From contig CBDCQY010000001.1 of NCBI GenBank assembly GCA_965220855.1, forward strand, positions 1,798,001 through 1,862,000: a DNA stretch of 64,000 bases, in the 5' to 3' direction. Positions 26,458-35,509 of this stretch are shown in pieces; positions within the stretch are counted from its first letter, which is position 1, and every line of letters starts with the position of its first letter. The stretch is from Bin95 sp965220855. GTDB taxonomy: Bacteria; Pseudomonadota; Alphaproteobacteria; Bin95. Position numbers and translations under genes: made by a program. Below the pieces are notes generated by a model that was given only the letters and a program-made list of their open reading frames with translations, was not told the DNA's origin and made no database searches.

Positions 26458-27518
26458 CCGCGCCGCTGCTGCAGGTCGAGGACATCAGCCACGGCTATGA
26501 CGGCGCGACCGTTCTCGACCGGCTGGGCTTCGCGGTGGACGCGGGCGAGATCGTCTGCCTGCTGGGCCCTTCGGGATGCGGCAAGAGCACCGCCCTGCGA
26601 CTGATCGCCGGGCTGGAGCGGCCGGCGGCCGGGCGCATCGCCATCGCCGGCGAGACCGTGACCGGGCCGGACCGGGCGGTGCCGCCCGAACAGCGGCGCA
26701 TCTCGCTCATGTTCCAGGACTATGCGCTCTTTCCGCATCTGCGGGTGCGCGAGAATGTGACCTTCGGCCTGAACCGCCTGCCCCGGCGGGAGCAGCGCCG
26801 CCGGGCCGACGAGTTGCTGGCCAAGGTGGGCATGACCGAACATGCCGGCTCCTATCCGCACATGCTGTCCGGCGGGCAGCAGCAGCGCGTGGCGCTCGCC
26901 CGCGCGCTTGCGCCCGAGCCTTATCTGGTGCTGCTGGACGAGCCGTTCTCCGGCCTCGATCCCGAACTGCGCGGCCGGGTCCGGGACGACTCCATGCATC
27001 TGCTGAAGACCAGCGGGGCGGCGACGCTGTTCGTCACCCACGATCCCGAGGAGGCCATGATGATGGCCGACCGGGTGGTCGTCATGCGCGAGGGCCGGGT
27101 GATGCAGGACGGGGCGCCGGAGGAGGTCTATTGCGAGCCGGTCTCGCCCTTCGTCGCCACCTTCCTCGGCGAGGTCAACCGCTTCGAGGGCCGGGTGCGG
27201 AACGGGGCGGTCGCGACGCCGCTCGGCTCCGTGGCGGCCGCCGGTTTCGGCGACGGCGCGCCGGTGCAGGTGCTGGTGCGGCCGGAAGCGGTGCGCATCG
27301 ACGAGGCGGGCCGCCCGCAGGCCGCGCCCGCCCGCATCGAGGCGGTGCGCATGGTGGGGCGCAGCACGGTGGTGCATCTGACGCTCGAGGCGCCGGACGG
27401 CGCGGAGGAGGGACTCCACCTCCATGCGCGCCTGCCGGGGCGGTTCCGCGCCGGTGAGGGCGACATGCTGCGGCTGATCCTCGACGGCGAGCAGGTCTTC
27501 GTCTTTCCGCGCGAGTGA
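26454..27518 (+). CDS. ABC transporter ATP-binding protein, FbpC/PotA-like
   Basis: A 354-residue importer ATPase. Walker A 'GPSGCGKST', Q-loop 'LMFQDYALFPHL', signature 'LSGGQQQRVALARAL', Walker B 'YLVLLDEPFSGLDPEL' and H-loop 'LFVTHDPEEAM' are all intact, followed by a C-terminal TOBE-like regulatory domain. The sequence is closest in character to iron(III)/polyamine-type ATPases. No permease or binding protein is adjacent, so it is an orphan whose partners lie elsewhere, or which serves an existing permease. The ATG overlaps the M50 stop (ATGA). Confidence 0.85.
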   Translation: MTAPLLQVEDISHGYDGATVLDRLGFAVDAGEIVCLLGPSGCGKSTALRLIAGLERPAAGRIAIAGETVTGPDRAVPPEQRRISLMFQDYALFPHLRVRENVTFGLNRLPRREQRRRADELLAKVGMTEHAGSYPHMLSGGQQQRVALARALAPEPYLVLLDEPFSGLDPELRGRVRDDSMHLLKTSGAATLFVTHDPEEAMMMADRVVVMREGRVMQDGAPEEVYCEPVSPFVATFLGEVNRFEGRVRNGAVATPLGSVAAAGFGDGAPVQVLVRPEAVRIDEAGRPQAAPARIEAVRMVGRSTVVHLTLEAPDGAEEGLHLHARLPGRFRAGEGDMLRLILDGEQVFVFPRE

Positions 27519-27580
27519 GCCGCGTTGCGGGCGGCGCGCGCTTCTGCGATAAGGACCTTTCGCAGCAGGAGGCACAGCAT

Positions 27581-27799
27581 ATGAGCATCGGTCCCTGGCA
27601 AGTCATCATCGTCCTGGTCATCATCCTGATCCTGTTCGGCGCCGGAAAGCTGCCGCGTGTGATGGGCGACCTCGCCAAGGGCGTGAAGAACTTCAAGAAG
27701 GGCTTGAACGAGGAGGACCGCGAGGCGGCCGTCGAGGCCCAGCCGGCCGAGAAGGTCGTCACCGCCGAAGCCGAGAAAGACACCGCCGCCCGGACCTGA
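27581..27799 (+). CDS. tatA: Twin-arginine translocase subunit TatA
   Basis: A 72-residue protein with one N-terminal membrane helix ('WQVIIVLVIILILFGAGKLP'), the FGAGKLP hinge and an amphipathic helix ('MGDLAKGVKNFKKGL'), followed by an acidic tail. TatA oligomers form the pore of the folded-protein export machine. Start at 27581 lies 8 bases after CAGGAGG. First gene of tatABC. Confidence 0.96.
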   Translation: MSIGPWQVIIVLVIILILFGAGKLPRVMGDLAKGVKNFKKGLNEEDREAAVEAQPAEKVVTAEAEKDTAART

Positions 27800-27824
27800 A
27801 CCGGGAGCGCGGGAGCAGCGCGCC

Positions 27825-28193
27825 ATGCTCGATATCGGCTGGACCGAGATGCTGGCGATCGCGGTGATCGCCATTGTGGTCATCGGCCCGAGAGATCTGC
27901 CGAAGATGCTGAAGACCGTCGGCGGCTGGGTCCGCAAGGCGCGCGCGGCGGTGCGCGAGCTGCAGACCGGCATCGAGGACATGGCCCGCGAGGCGGAACT
28001 GGACGAGATGAAGAAGTCCGTCGAAAGCGCGACGCGCATGGATGACTGGCTCGGGACCGAGCCGTCCGCCAAGCCGGCTTCCTCCCGACCCTCGGCCGCG
28101 CCGACCGCTTCGAGCGCCGCCGCCGAAGCCGCGCCCTCGACCGCGACATCGACCGCGCCCGCCGAACCTGGAAAGCCGGCCAAACTCTGGTGA
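27825..28193 (+). CDS. tatB: Twin-arginine translocase subunit TatB
   Basis: A 122-residue TatB: N-terminal helix 'MLDIGWTEMLAIAVIAIVVIGPRDLP' with the conserved Glu8, then the long amphipathic helix 'KMLKTVGGWVRKARAAVRELQ' and an Ala/Pro/Ser-rich C-terminus. TatB and TatC form the signal-peptide receptor. The stop overlaps the tatC GTG start by four bases. Confidence 0.95.
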   Translation: MLDIGWTEMLAIAVIAIVVIGPRDLPKMLKTVGGWVRKARAAVRELQTGIEDMAREAELDEMKKSVESATRMDDWLGTEPSAKPASSRPSAAPTASSAAAEAAPSTATSTAPAEPGKPAKLW

Positions 28194-29005
28194 ACAAGGG
28201 GGCCGAAGACGACAAGGAAGCGCCGCTGCTCGACCATATCATCGAGTTGCGCAACCGGCTGGTCTATTCCGTCATAGCCCTGCTGGTGGCCTTCATCGCC
28301 TGCGTTTCCGTCGCCAGCTACATTTTCGATTTCCTGACCGCGCCGCTGGCTCGCGCGCTCGGCGAGGAGGCCGGGCGGCGGATGATCTTCACCGCGCTCT
28401 ACGAGCCGTTCTTCGCCTATATCAAGATCGGCCTCTATGCCGGGCTGTTCCTGGCCTTTCCGGTGATCTCCAACCAGCTCTGGCGGTTCGTCGCGCCCGG
28501 CCTCTACCGGCGCGAGAAGCAGGCCTTTCTGCCCTATCTGATCGCGACGCCGATCCTGTTCTTCGCCGGCGGGGCGATGGTCTATTACGTCGTCATGCCG
28601 CTGGCCTGGGAGTTCTTCCTGACCTTCGAGACGCCGGGCGCGACCGGCGCGGAGGGCGGAGGCGGCGCCCTGCCGATCCAGCTGGAGGCCAAGGTCTCGG
28701 AATATCTGGCGCTGGTGGTCAAGCTGATGTTCGCCTTCGGGCTGTTCTTCCAGATGCCGGTCGGCATCACGCTGGTGGCGCGCGCCGGGATGGTGAGCGC
28801 CGACCAGCTGGCGCGCGGGCGCAAATACGCCGTGGTGGCGGTGTTTCTGGTGGCGGCGGTGCTGACGCCGCCGGACGTCATCAGCCAGGTTGGCCTGGCG
28901 CTGCCCGGCCTGGTGCTCTACGAGGTGTCGATCGCGCTCGCGCGCGCCATCGAGCGCCGCCGCGCCCGCGCCGAGGCCGAAGCCGACGCCGAGGCGGAAG
29001 AGTGA
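28190..29005 (+). CDS. tatC: Twin-arginine translocase subunit TatC
   Basis: A 271-residue six-helix membrane protein starting at a GTG (28190) that overlaps the tatB stop. 'APLLDHIIELRNRLVYSVIALLV', 'EPFFAYIKIGLYAGLFLAFPVISNQLWRFVAPGLYRREK' and 'LVVKLMFAFGLFFQMPVGI' are diagnostic. A short Gly/Ala-rich insertion ('GATGAEGGGGALPIQ') in the periplasmic loop is common in the class. The charged C-terminal tail consists of Ala/Glu/Arg repeats. Confidence 0.95.
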   Translation: MNKGAEDDKEAPLLDHIIELRNRLVYSVIALLVAFIACVSVASYIFDFLTAPLARALGEEAGRRMIFTALYEPFFAYIKIGLYAGLFLAFPVISNQLWRFVAPGLYRREKQAFLPYLIATPILFFAGGAMVYYVVMPLAWEFFLTFETPGATGAEGGGGALPIQLEAKVSEYLALVVKLMFAFGLFFQMPVGITLVARAGMVSADQLARGRKYAVVAVFLVAAVLTPPDVISQVGLALPGLVLYEVSIALARAIERRRARAEAEADAEAEE

Positions 29006-29006
29006 C

Positions 29007-30128
29007 ATGACGACCGGCTTCGCGCTCGCGGCCCGCGACGGCCGGGCGCGGCGCGGGCGGCTCGCGACGGCGCACGGGGCGGTCGAGACGCCGGCTTTCA
29101 TGCCTGTCGGGACGGCCGCGACGGTCAAGGCGCTGACGCCCGCCATGGTGGCTGGGACGGGCGCGGCCATGCTGCTGGCCAACACCTATCATCTGGCGCT
29201 GCGTCCGGGCGCGGAGCGGGTGGCGCGGCTCGGCGGGCTGCATGAGTTCATGCGCTGGCCGGGGCCGATCCTGACCGATTCCGGCGGCTACCAGGCCATG
29301 TCGCTGGGGGCGCTGGCCAGGGTGGGGGAGGACGGCGTGCGCTTCCAAAGCCATATCGACGGCGCCCGGCTCGACCTGACGCCGGAGCGCGCCGTCGAGG
29401 CGCAGCGCCTGCTGGACGCCGATGTGACCATGGCGCTCGACGAATGCACCCCCTGGCCGATCGACAAGGCGGGCGCGGCCGCCTCCATGCGCCGCTCGAT
29501 GCGCTGGGCAGAGCGCTGCCGGGCCGCCTTTCGCGACCGGCCGGGCTACGGCCTGTTCGGCATCGTCCAGGGGGGCGAGCATGCCGACCTCCGCGCGGAG
29601 TCCGTCGAGGCGCTCCGGCGCATCGGCTTCGACGGCTATGCGATGGGGGGCCTCGCCGTGGGGGAGGGCCAGGCGGCGATGTTCCGGGTGCTGGATGCGG
29701 CGACCGACCTGTTGCCGGCGGACCGCCCGCGCTATCTGATGGGCGTCGGCAAGCCGGCGGATATCGTCGGCGCGGTGGCGCGCGGCATAGACCTGTTCGA
29801 CTGCGTGCTGCCGACCCGCTCCGGTCGCACCGCGCAGGCCTGGACCTGGGCCGGGCCGCTCAATCTGCGCAATGCGCGCCACGCCGAGGACCCCGCGCCG
29901 CTCGACGAGCGCGTCGATTGCCCGGCGAGCCGCGAGTTCAGCCGCGCCTATCTGCACCATCTGGTGAAGGCCGGCGAGATGCTGGGCGCGACGCTGCTCA
30001 GCTGGCACAACACCGCCTTCTACCAGGCCCTCATGGCTGAAATCCGCACCGCCATCGAGCAGCGCCGCTTCGAGGCCTGGCGACGGGAATTCGAGCGGCG
30101 GCGGAGCGAAGGCGGAGAGGCGGCATGA
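29007..30128 (+). CDS. tgt: Queuine tRNA-ribosyltransferase with degenerate zinc site
   Basis: A 373-residue TIM-barrel transglycosylase that swaps guanine for preQ1 at position 34 of GUN-anticodon tRNAs. Catalytic and recognition segments are intact: D91 in 'LTDSGGYQAMSL', 'FGIVQGGEHADLR', 'MGGLAVGEGQ' and the nucleophile D265 in 'GIDLFDCVLPTR'. The zinc module normally reads C-x-C-x2-C ... H; here it is V303-x-C305-x2-S308 with H334, so two of the four ligands are lost. It starts 1 bp after the tatC stop and its end overlaps the next gene by four bases. Confidence 0.92.
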   Translation: MTTGFALAARDGRARRGRLATAHGAVETPAFMPVGTAATVKALTPAMVAGTGAAMLLANTYHLALRPGAERVARLGGLHEFMRWPGPILTDSGGYQAMSLGALARVGEDGVRFQSHIDGARLDLTPERAVEAQRLLDADVTMALDECTPWPIDKAGAAASMRRSMRWAERCRAAFRDRPGYGLFGIVQGGEHADLRAESVEALRRIGFDGYAMGGLAVGEGQAAMFRVLDAATDLLPADRPRYLMGVGKPADIVGAVARGIDLFDCVLPTRSGRTAQAWTWAGPLNLRNARHAEDPAPLDERVDCPASREFSRAYLHHLVKAGEMLGATLLSWHNTAFYQALMAEIRTAIEQRRFEAWRREFERRRSEGGEAA

Positions 30129-31183
30129 CCGATCGCGGACTGAAGGGGGGCGAATGGCCCATGCTGCGCAGGGGACGGGACCGAATTGCGGGCTTGCTGA
30201 TCGCGGCTTCGTTGGCGCTGGCCGGGATGGAGGCCTGGGCGGGGCCGGCTTGCGCGGAGCGGGTGCTGCGGGTGGGCTTCTTTCACGATTATCCGCCCGT
30301 CAGCTACAGCGCCGACCGGGACCCGGCCAGCGCCGGCTTCCACGAGCATCGCGGCTATGAGGCCGATCTGCTCTCGGCGCTGGAGGCGATGGGGGCGGTC
30401 CGGCTCCGGCGGCGGGCCGTCGGCGGGGCGTTCGCCGGCATCTGGCTCAAGGCCGCAACCCCGGAATACGACCTGATCGCCGGCGGCATCTCCGCCCGCG
30501 AAGACCGCACGCGCGACGCCTCCGGGCGGAAGGTCGTCGCCTTCACCGCCGGGCATATCTTCTATACCCAGACGCTGCTGGCGCGCGCCGGCGACGCGGG
30601 GCGCATCGCTGGCTATGCGAGCCTGACGCCGGAGATGCGCGTCGGCGTGTTCGCCGGCACTACGGGCGAGGAGCGGCTGCTGCAGCTCACCGGCTATGTG
30701 GATGCTGCGGGCGCGCTGCGCGCCGGGGTGCGGGCGCATCTCGCCTCGGGCGCGGTGCTGGAGGCCGATGGCGGCCCGGATCTCACCGTCACCGCCGCCG
30801 GCGCCTCGGAGGCGTTGCATGGCCGCCAACGCCTCGAACCGCCGGCGGGCGCGGGCGCCATGCCGCAGGTGGTGTATTTCCAGGACGAGGCGGCCCAGTT
30901 CGCCGCCCTCGACGCCGGCGCCATCGATGCGGTCGCCGGCGGGCTGGTCGCCAATGCCGATGCGGCGCGGGAGTCGGGCGGCAAGCTGGCCGTGGCCGCG
31001 CGCGACGCCCGCAGCGAGACCGGCGGCTTTGCGCTCGCGCTGGCGGACGGCGCGCTGCGCGCTTGCCTCGATGAGCGCATCGCCTGGCTGACCGACGGGA
31101 TGCGCATCGGCTATGAAGACTGGCGCGCCGACGCGAACGTCTTCCTGCGCCGCGCCGAGGCGTGGTCGGAGAAAGGAGGCTGA
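30125..31183 (+). CDS. Periplasmic solute-binding protein, family 3-like
   Basis: A 352-residue exported protein. The hydrophobic segment 'IAGLLIAASLALAGMEAWAG' is a signal peptide, and the mature part opens with 'VLRVGFFHDYPPVSYS', followed by 'GYEADLLSALEAMGAV' and 'YDLIAGGISAREDRTR', as in SBP_bac_3 (PBPb) proteins for amino acids or related ligands. No permease or ATPase is adjacent, so it may be an orphan receptor. Its start overlaps tgt (ATGA). Its last 27 codons are duplicated 1,032 bp downstream, beyond an inserted exporter gene. Confidence 0.75.
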   Translation: MTDRGLKGGEWPMLRRGRDRIAGLLIAASLALAGMEAWAGPACAERVLRVGFFHDYPPVSYSADRDPASAGFHEHRGYEADLLSALEAMGAVRLRRRAVGGAFAGIWLKAATPEYDLIAGGISAREDRTRDASGRKVVAFTAGHIFYTQTLLARAGDAGRIAGYASLTPEMRVGVFAGTTGEERLLQLTGYVDAAGALRAGVRAHLASGAVLEADGGPDLTVTAAGASEALHGRQRLEPPAGAGAMPQVVYFQDEAAQFAALDAGAIDAVAGGLVANADAARESGGKLAVAARDARSETGGFALALADGALRACLDERIAWLTDGMRIGYEDWRADANVFLRRAEAWSEKGG

Positions 31184-31211
31184 CATGGCGGCGAGGCCGA
31201 CGACCGGCAGG
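31100..31211 (+). repeat. 112-bp direct repeat, left copy
   Basis: It covers the last 28 codons of the solute-binding protein gene plus the start of a truncated HicB-like frame (ATG at 31185, stop at 31236). It aligns without gaps with 32132-32243 at an offset of 1,032 bp; I count about 16 mismatches (about 86% identity). Confidence 0.88.
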
Positions 31212-31255
31212 GCGCCGCCCGCATCGGTTTTTTCGTAAAGTCCAGTTGTCGGGGA

Positions 31256-32119
31256 ATGACCAGATCGAACGGAATCGGTATTCTTCTCGTGCTGGTGGCT
31301 GCGCTTTCGTGGAGCACCGCCGGACTGTTCACCCGTGTCGTCACCACGGATATTCCGACGACCCTGTTCTGGCGATCGCTGTTCGGCGGACTCTGTGTGC
31401 TCGGTATCGCGATGGCCGTGCGAAGGTCCGTCGATATCCGCGCGGCGCTGACGTTCACCTGGGGCGAAGTGGTGATCGCGGTTCTCTCCACGGCGGGAAT
31501 GATCTGCTTCATCTCCGCGTTTTTCCTCACCACGATCGCCAATGTGGCTTTTGTCTATGGCACCATGCCGCTGGTGACGTTCCTGCTCTCTTTGGTGTTC
31601 TTGAGAGTCCGGGCGGATGGCGTGTCGGTCGGTTGCTGCGTGCTGTCCGCCGCCGGCGTGGCCGCCATGGCGTTCGGGAACAGCCAGCTGTCGGACTTTC
31701 TCGGCATCCTGCTGGCGTTCGGCATGACGCTCTTTATGGCTTCGCTGACCGTAGCGGCGAAGTTTTTCCCGGAATCGGACAGCTCGAAAGCGACGTATCT
31801 TTCCGCCTTCCTGGGGGCGCTGGCCACCGCTCCCTTCGCAACCTACGGGCATATCGTGAGCGCGGACTACTATTGGCTGTTTCTCTACGGCTTCGTGAAT
31901 GTGGGCGTGGGATTCGGCGTGTATCTGATCGGCGTGAAGCGGGTATCCGCACTGGTTGCGGCTCTGGTCGGTTTGACCGAGATTCCGCTGGCCCCGGTTT
32001 GGGCGTGGATATTGTTCGGAGAAGGGGTGAACCTGTCGGTGCTGATCGGAGGCGCCGTGATACTCGCTGCCGCTGTCATCTATATCGCACACTCCGGAAG
32101 GAAATCGGCAGAAGCATGA
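31256..32119 (+). CDS. EamA/DMT-family transporter
   Basis: A 287-residue ten-helix transporter made of two EamA halves. It opens with 'GIGILLVLVAALSWSTAGLFTRVV', with the conserved 'FWRSLFGGL' near helix 2, and repeats the pattern in the second half ('ALVAALVGLTEIPLAPVWAWILFGEGVN'). Family members export amino acids or other metabolites. The gene is visibly poorer in GC and uses more T-ending codons than its neighbours, and it lies exactly between the two 112-bp direct repeats, so it looks like an acquired cassette. Confidence 0.87.
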   Translation: MTRSNGIGILLVLVAALSWSTAGLFTRVVTTDIPTTLFWRSLFGGLCVLGIAMAVRRSVDIRAALTFTWGEVVIAVLSTAGMICFISAFFLTTIANVAFVYGTMPLVTFLLSLVFLRVRADGVSVGCCVLSAAGVAAMAFGNSQLSDFLGILLAFGMTLFMASLTVAAKFFPESDSSKATYLSAFLGALATAPFATYGHIVSADYYWLFLYGFVNVGVGFGVYLIGVKRVSALVAALVGLTEIPLAPVWAWILFGEGVNLSVLIGGAVILAAAVIYIAHSGRKSAEA

Positions 32120-32131
32120 GGTGCATCGACC

Positions 32132-32215
32132 ATGAAGATCGGCTATGAAGACTGGCGCGCCGCCCCAAATGTCTTCCAGCGCCGCGCCGAGGCGTGGCCG
32201 GGGAAAGGAAACTGA
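32132..32215 (+). pseudogene. Relict C-terminus of a solute-binding protein
   Basis: A 27-codon frame (start ATG at 32132, 'MKIGYEDWRAAPNVFQRRAEAW...') that aligns residue for residue with the last 27 residues of the solute-binding protein at 30125-31183. It has no signal peptide or fold of its own and is best read as the remaining end of a second, deleted copy. Confidence 0.75.
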
Positions 32216-32243
32216 AATGCTGGCAAGGCCGACGACCGGCAGG
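32132..32243 (+). repeat. 112-bp direct repeat, right copy
   Basis: Matches 31100-31211 at a constant offset of 1,032 bp. It contains the relict solute-binding-protein end and the first nine codons of the intact HicB-like gene. Confidence 0.88.
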
Positions 32244-32516
32244 ATCGGATGCTATGCCGAAAGCCGGGATGGCGCGTGGGAGGCGTTCTGCCTCGACTTC
32301 GACCTCGCTGTGGAGGGCGAGAGCCTCGAAGAGGCGCGGCGCGGCTTGCGGGAGGCCGTGGCGCTCTATCTGGACCATGTCCGCGATCTGCCGGTCGGGG
32401 AGCGGCGGCGCTTCATCCGCCGGCGGGCGCCGCTCGGCCATTGGCTCACTTTTCTGCGGCTGCGGCTCTTCGGAACGCTCGGCCGCCGACCCGGATATCG
32501 CGCCGCCGCCTGGTGA
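32217..32516 (+). CDS. HicB-like family protein (no HicA partner)
   Basis: A 99-residue protein whose N-terminal 50 residues match the degraded RNase H-like fold of HicB antitoxins ('GRIGCYAESRDGAWEAFCLDFDLAVEGESLEEARRGLREAVALYL'). The C-terminal part is Arg-rich rather than a ribbon-helix-helix or Xre DNA-binding domain. No HicA-like toxin is adjacent, so a solitary, non-toxin-antitoxin role is possible. A truncated 17-codon version of its start lies in the left 112-bp repeat. Confidence 0.6.
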   Translation: MLARPTTGRIGCYAESRDGAWEAFCLDFDLAVEGESLEEARRGLREAVALYLDHVRDLPVGERRRFIRRRAPLGHWLTFLRLRLFGTLGRRPGYRAAAW

Positions 32517-32640
32517 CCGTTTCGGCGAGCCGGCCCCGCGCCGCCGCTCCGCCGTTCCGTCTTTCATGCCGCTTGACCCGACCGGTGCGTTCGGACCACA
32601 TTCCAGCCTTGCGCGAGGAACACCAGGAGGAAGCGTTCCC

Positions 32641-33111
<471 letters not shown>

Positions 33112-33128
33112 GGAGGGAGGCCAGACCC

Positions 33129-35489
33129 ATGCCGAAGGACGGGATCGGCGCTTCCGTCAAGCGCAAGGAAGACTATCGCTTCATCACCGGCCAGGGCGCC
33201 TACACCGACGATATCGGGCGTCCCGGCCAGCTTCACGCCGTGTTCGTGCGCTCGCCGCACGCGCATGCGCGCATCCGCTCCGTCGATACCGGCGCGGCGG
33301 CCGCCATGCCGGGCGTCGTCAAGGTGCTTACCGGCGCGGACTACGCCGCCGAGGGGCTGGGCGGCCTGCCCTGCGGCTGGCAGGTGCACAGCAAGGACGG
33401 CCAGCCGATGGTCGAGCCCGGCCATCCGCCGCTGGCGGCCGAGCGCGTGCGCCATGTCGGCGACCAGGTGGCGGTGGTGATCGCCAGAAGCGCGGCCGAG
33501 GCGCGCGACGGCGCGGAGGCGGTGGCGGTCGCTTACGAGCCGCTGCCGGCGGCCGCCTCGATCGACGCCGCGCTCGCTTCGGGCGCCCCGCAGGTCTGGG
33601 ACGAGGCGCCCGGCAATCTCTGCTACGACTGGGAGCTGGGCGACAAGGCCGATGTCGATGCCGCCTTCGCCGGCGCGCATCATGTGACGCGGCTCGAGCT
33701 GGTGAACAACCGCCTGGTGCCGAACGCCATGGAGCCGCGCGCGGCGGTGGCGGAATACGACCGCGCGACGCGCGAATACACGCTCTACACCACCAGCCAG
33801 AACCCGCATGTCATCCGCCTGCTGATGGGCGCCTTCGTGCTGCAGCTGCCGGAGCATCGCCTGCGCGTGGTCGCGCCGGATGTCGGCGGCGGCTTCGGCT
33901 CCAAGATCTTCCACTATGCCGAGGAGGCCGTGCTCACCTGGGCCGCCGGCAAGGTGGGGCGGCCGATCAAGTGGACCGCCGAGCGCTCGGAGAGCTTCGT
34001 CACCGATGCGCATGGGCGCGACCATGTGACGGTGGCGGAACTCGCCATGGACGAGAACGGGCGTTTCCTCGGCCTCAAGGTCGACACCAAGGCCAATATG
34101 GGCGCCTATCTCTCCACCTTCGCGCCCTGCGTGCCGACCTATCTCTACGCGACGCTGCTGGCCGGCCAGTACACCACGCCGAAGATCTGGTGCGGCGTGC
34201 AGGCGGTGTTCACCCACACCGTGCCGGTGGACGCCTATCGCGGCGCGGGACGCCCGGAGGCCACCTTCGTCGTGGAGCGCATCGTCGAGACGGCGGCGCA
34301 TGAGATGGGCATCGACCCGGCGGAGCTGCGCCGGCGCAACTTCATCGCCGCCGACGCCTTCCCCTATCAGACGCCGGTGGCGCTGCTCTATGACAGCGGC
34401 GACTATGAAGGCACGCTGGCGGCGGCGCTCGCCGACGCGGACTATGCGGGCTTCGCCGCCCGGCGCGCGGAGGCGGAGGCGCGCGGCAAGCTGCGCGGCA
34501 TCGGCCTCTCGGCCTATATCGAGGCCTGCGGCATCGCGCCCTCGGCGGTGGTCGGCTCGCTCGGCGCCCGCGCCGGCCTCTATGAATGCGGCGAGGTGCG
34601 GGTGCATCCGACCGGCTCGGTCACCTTCTTCACCGGCACGCATTCGCACGGCCAGGGCCATGAGACCACCTTCGCGCAGATCATCGCCGAGAGGCTCGGC
34701 GTCGATATCGACGCGGTCGAGGTGGTGCATGGCGACACCGCCAAGATCCCCTTCGGCATGGGCACCTACGGGTCGCGCTCGCTCGCCGTCGGCGGCTCGG
34801 CGCTCTCGCGGGCGCTCGACAAGGTGGAGGCCAAGGCCAAGCGCATCGCGGCTCATCTGATGGAGGCCTCGGAGGCGGACATCGAGTTCGCCGACGGCCA
34901 GTTCACCGTCGCCGGCACCGACCGCTCGGTCGGCTTCGGCGATGTGGCGCTGACCGCCTATGTGCCGCACAACTATCCGATCGAGGAGCTGGAGCCGGGG
35001 CTGGACGAGACCGCCTTCTACGATCCGGCCAACTTCACCTTCCCGGCCGGCTGCCATGTCTGCGAGGTCGAGATCGACCCCGACACGGGCGCGGTGGAGA
35101 TCGTGCATTTCGCGGCGTCGGACGATTTCGGCAATGTCGTCAATCCGATGATCGTCGAGGGGCAGGTGCATGGCGGCATCGCGCAGGGCGTCGGCCAGGC
35201 GCTGCTGGAGGGCTGCGTCTATGACGGCGACGGCCAGCTGGCGACCGGCTCCTACATGGACTACACCATGCCGCGCGCCGACGATGTGCCGTCCTTCCGG
35301 GTCTCGACCCGGACCACGCCCTGCCCGCACAACCCGCTCGGCGTGAAGGGCTGCGGCGAGGCCGGCGCGATCGCCGCCCCGGCTGCGGTGATGAACGCCG
35401 TGCACGATGCGCTGCGCGCGCGCGGCGTCGCCCGCATCGACATGCCCGCCACCCCGGCCCGTATCTGGCAGGCGTTGCACGCCGGCTGA
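33129..35489 (+). CDS. Molybdopterin-binding large subunit, form II CO-dehydrogenase-like / xanthine dehydrogenase family
   Basis: A 786-residue Mo-cytosine-dinucleotide hydroxylase subunit. It shows the family start 'GIGASVKRKEDYRFITGQGAYTDDI', 'VAPDVGGGFGSK', the active-site loop 'VDAYRGAGRPEA', 'HSHGQGHETTFAQI' and the C-terminal 'KGCGEAGAIAAPAAVMNAV' with the catalytic Glu. True CO dehydrogenases carry AYRCSFR in the loop; AYRGAGR marks the form II group, whose substrates are mostly unknown carbonyl or heterocyclic compounds. Therefore I do not call it carbon monoxide dehydrogenase. It lies between its iron-sulfur and FAD subunits. Confidence 0.9.
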   Translation: MPKDGIGASVKRKEDYRFITGQGAYTDDIGRPGQLHAVFVRSPHAHARIRSVDTGAAAAMPGVVKVLTGADYAAEGLGGLPCGWQVHSKDGQPMVEPGHPPLAAERVRHVGDQVAVVIARSAAEARDGAEAVAVAYEPLPAAASIDAALASGAPQVWDEAPGNLCYDWELGDKADVDAAFAGAHHVTRLELVNNRLVPNAMEPRAAVAEYDRATREYTLYTTSQNPHVIRLLMGAFVLQLPEHRLRVVAPDVGGGFGSKIFHYAEEAVLTWAAGKVGRPIKWTAERSESFVTDAHGRDHVTVAELAMDENGRFLGLKVDTKANMGAYLSTFAPCVPTYLYATLLAGQYTTPKIWCGVQAVFTHTVPVDAYRGAGRPEATFVVERIVETAAHEMGIDPAELRRRNFIAADAFPYQTPVALLYDSGDYEGTLAAALADADYAGFAARRAEAEARGKLRGIGLSAYIEACGIAPSAVVGSLGARAGLYECGEVRVHPTGSVTFFTGTHSHGQGHETTFAQIIAERLGVDIDAVEVVHGDTAKIPFGMGTYGSRSLAVGGSALSRALDKVEAKAKRIAAHLMEASEADIEFADGQFTVAGTDRSVGFGDVALTAYVPHNYPIEELEPGLDETAFYDPANFTFPAGCHVCEVEIDPDTGAVEIVHFAASDDFGNVVNPMIVEGQVHGGIAQGVGQALLEGCVYDGDGQLATGSYMDYTMPRADDVPSFRVSTRTTPCPHNPLGVKGCGEAGAIAAPAAVMNAVHDALRARGVARIDMPATPARIWQALHAG

Positions 35490-35509
35490 GCCCAGGGAGT
35501 TCCCTATCC

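Noticed and set aside
32217..32516. A HicAB toxin-antitoxin pair
   Set aside because: No HicA-type double-stranded RNA-binding toxin frame is found within several hundred bases on either side, only the HicB-like gene.
33129..35489. Carbon monoxide dehydrogenase large subunit
   Set aside because: The active-site loop is AYRGAGR, not AYRCSFR, so a form II hydroxylase of unknown substrate is the supported call.
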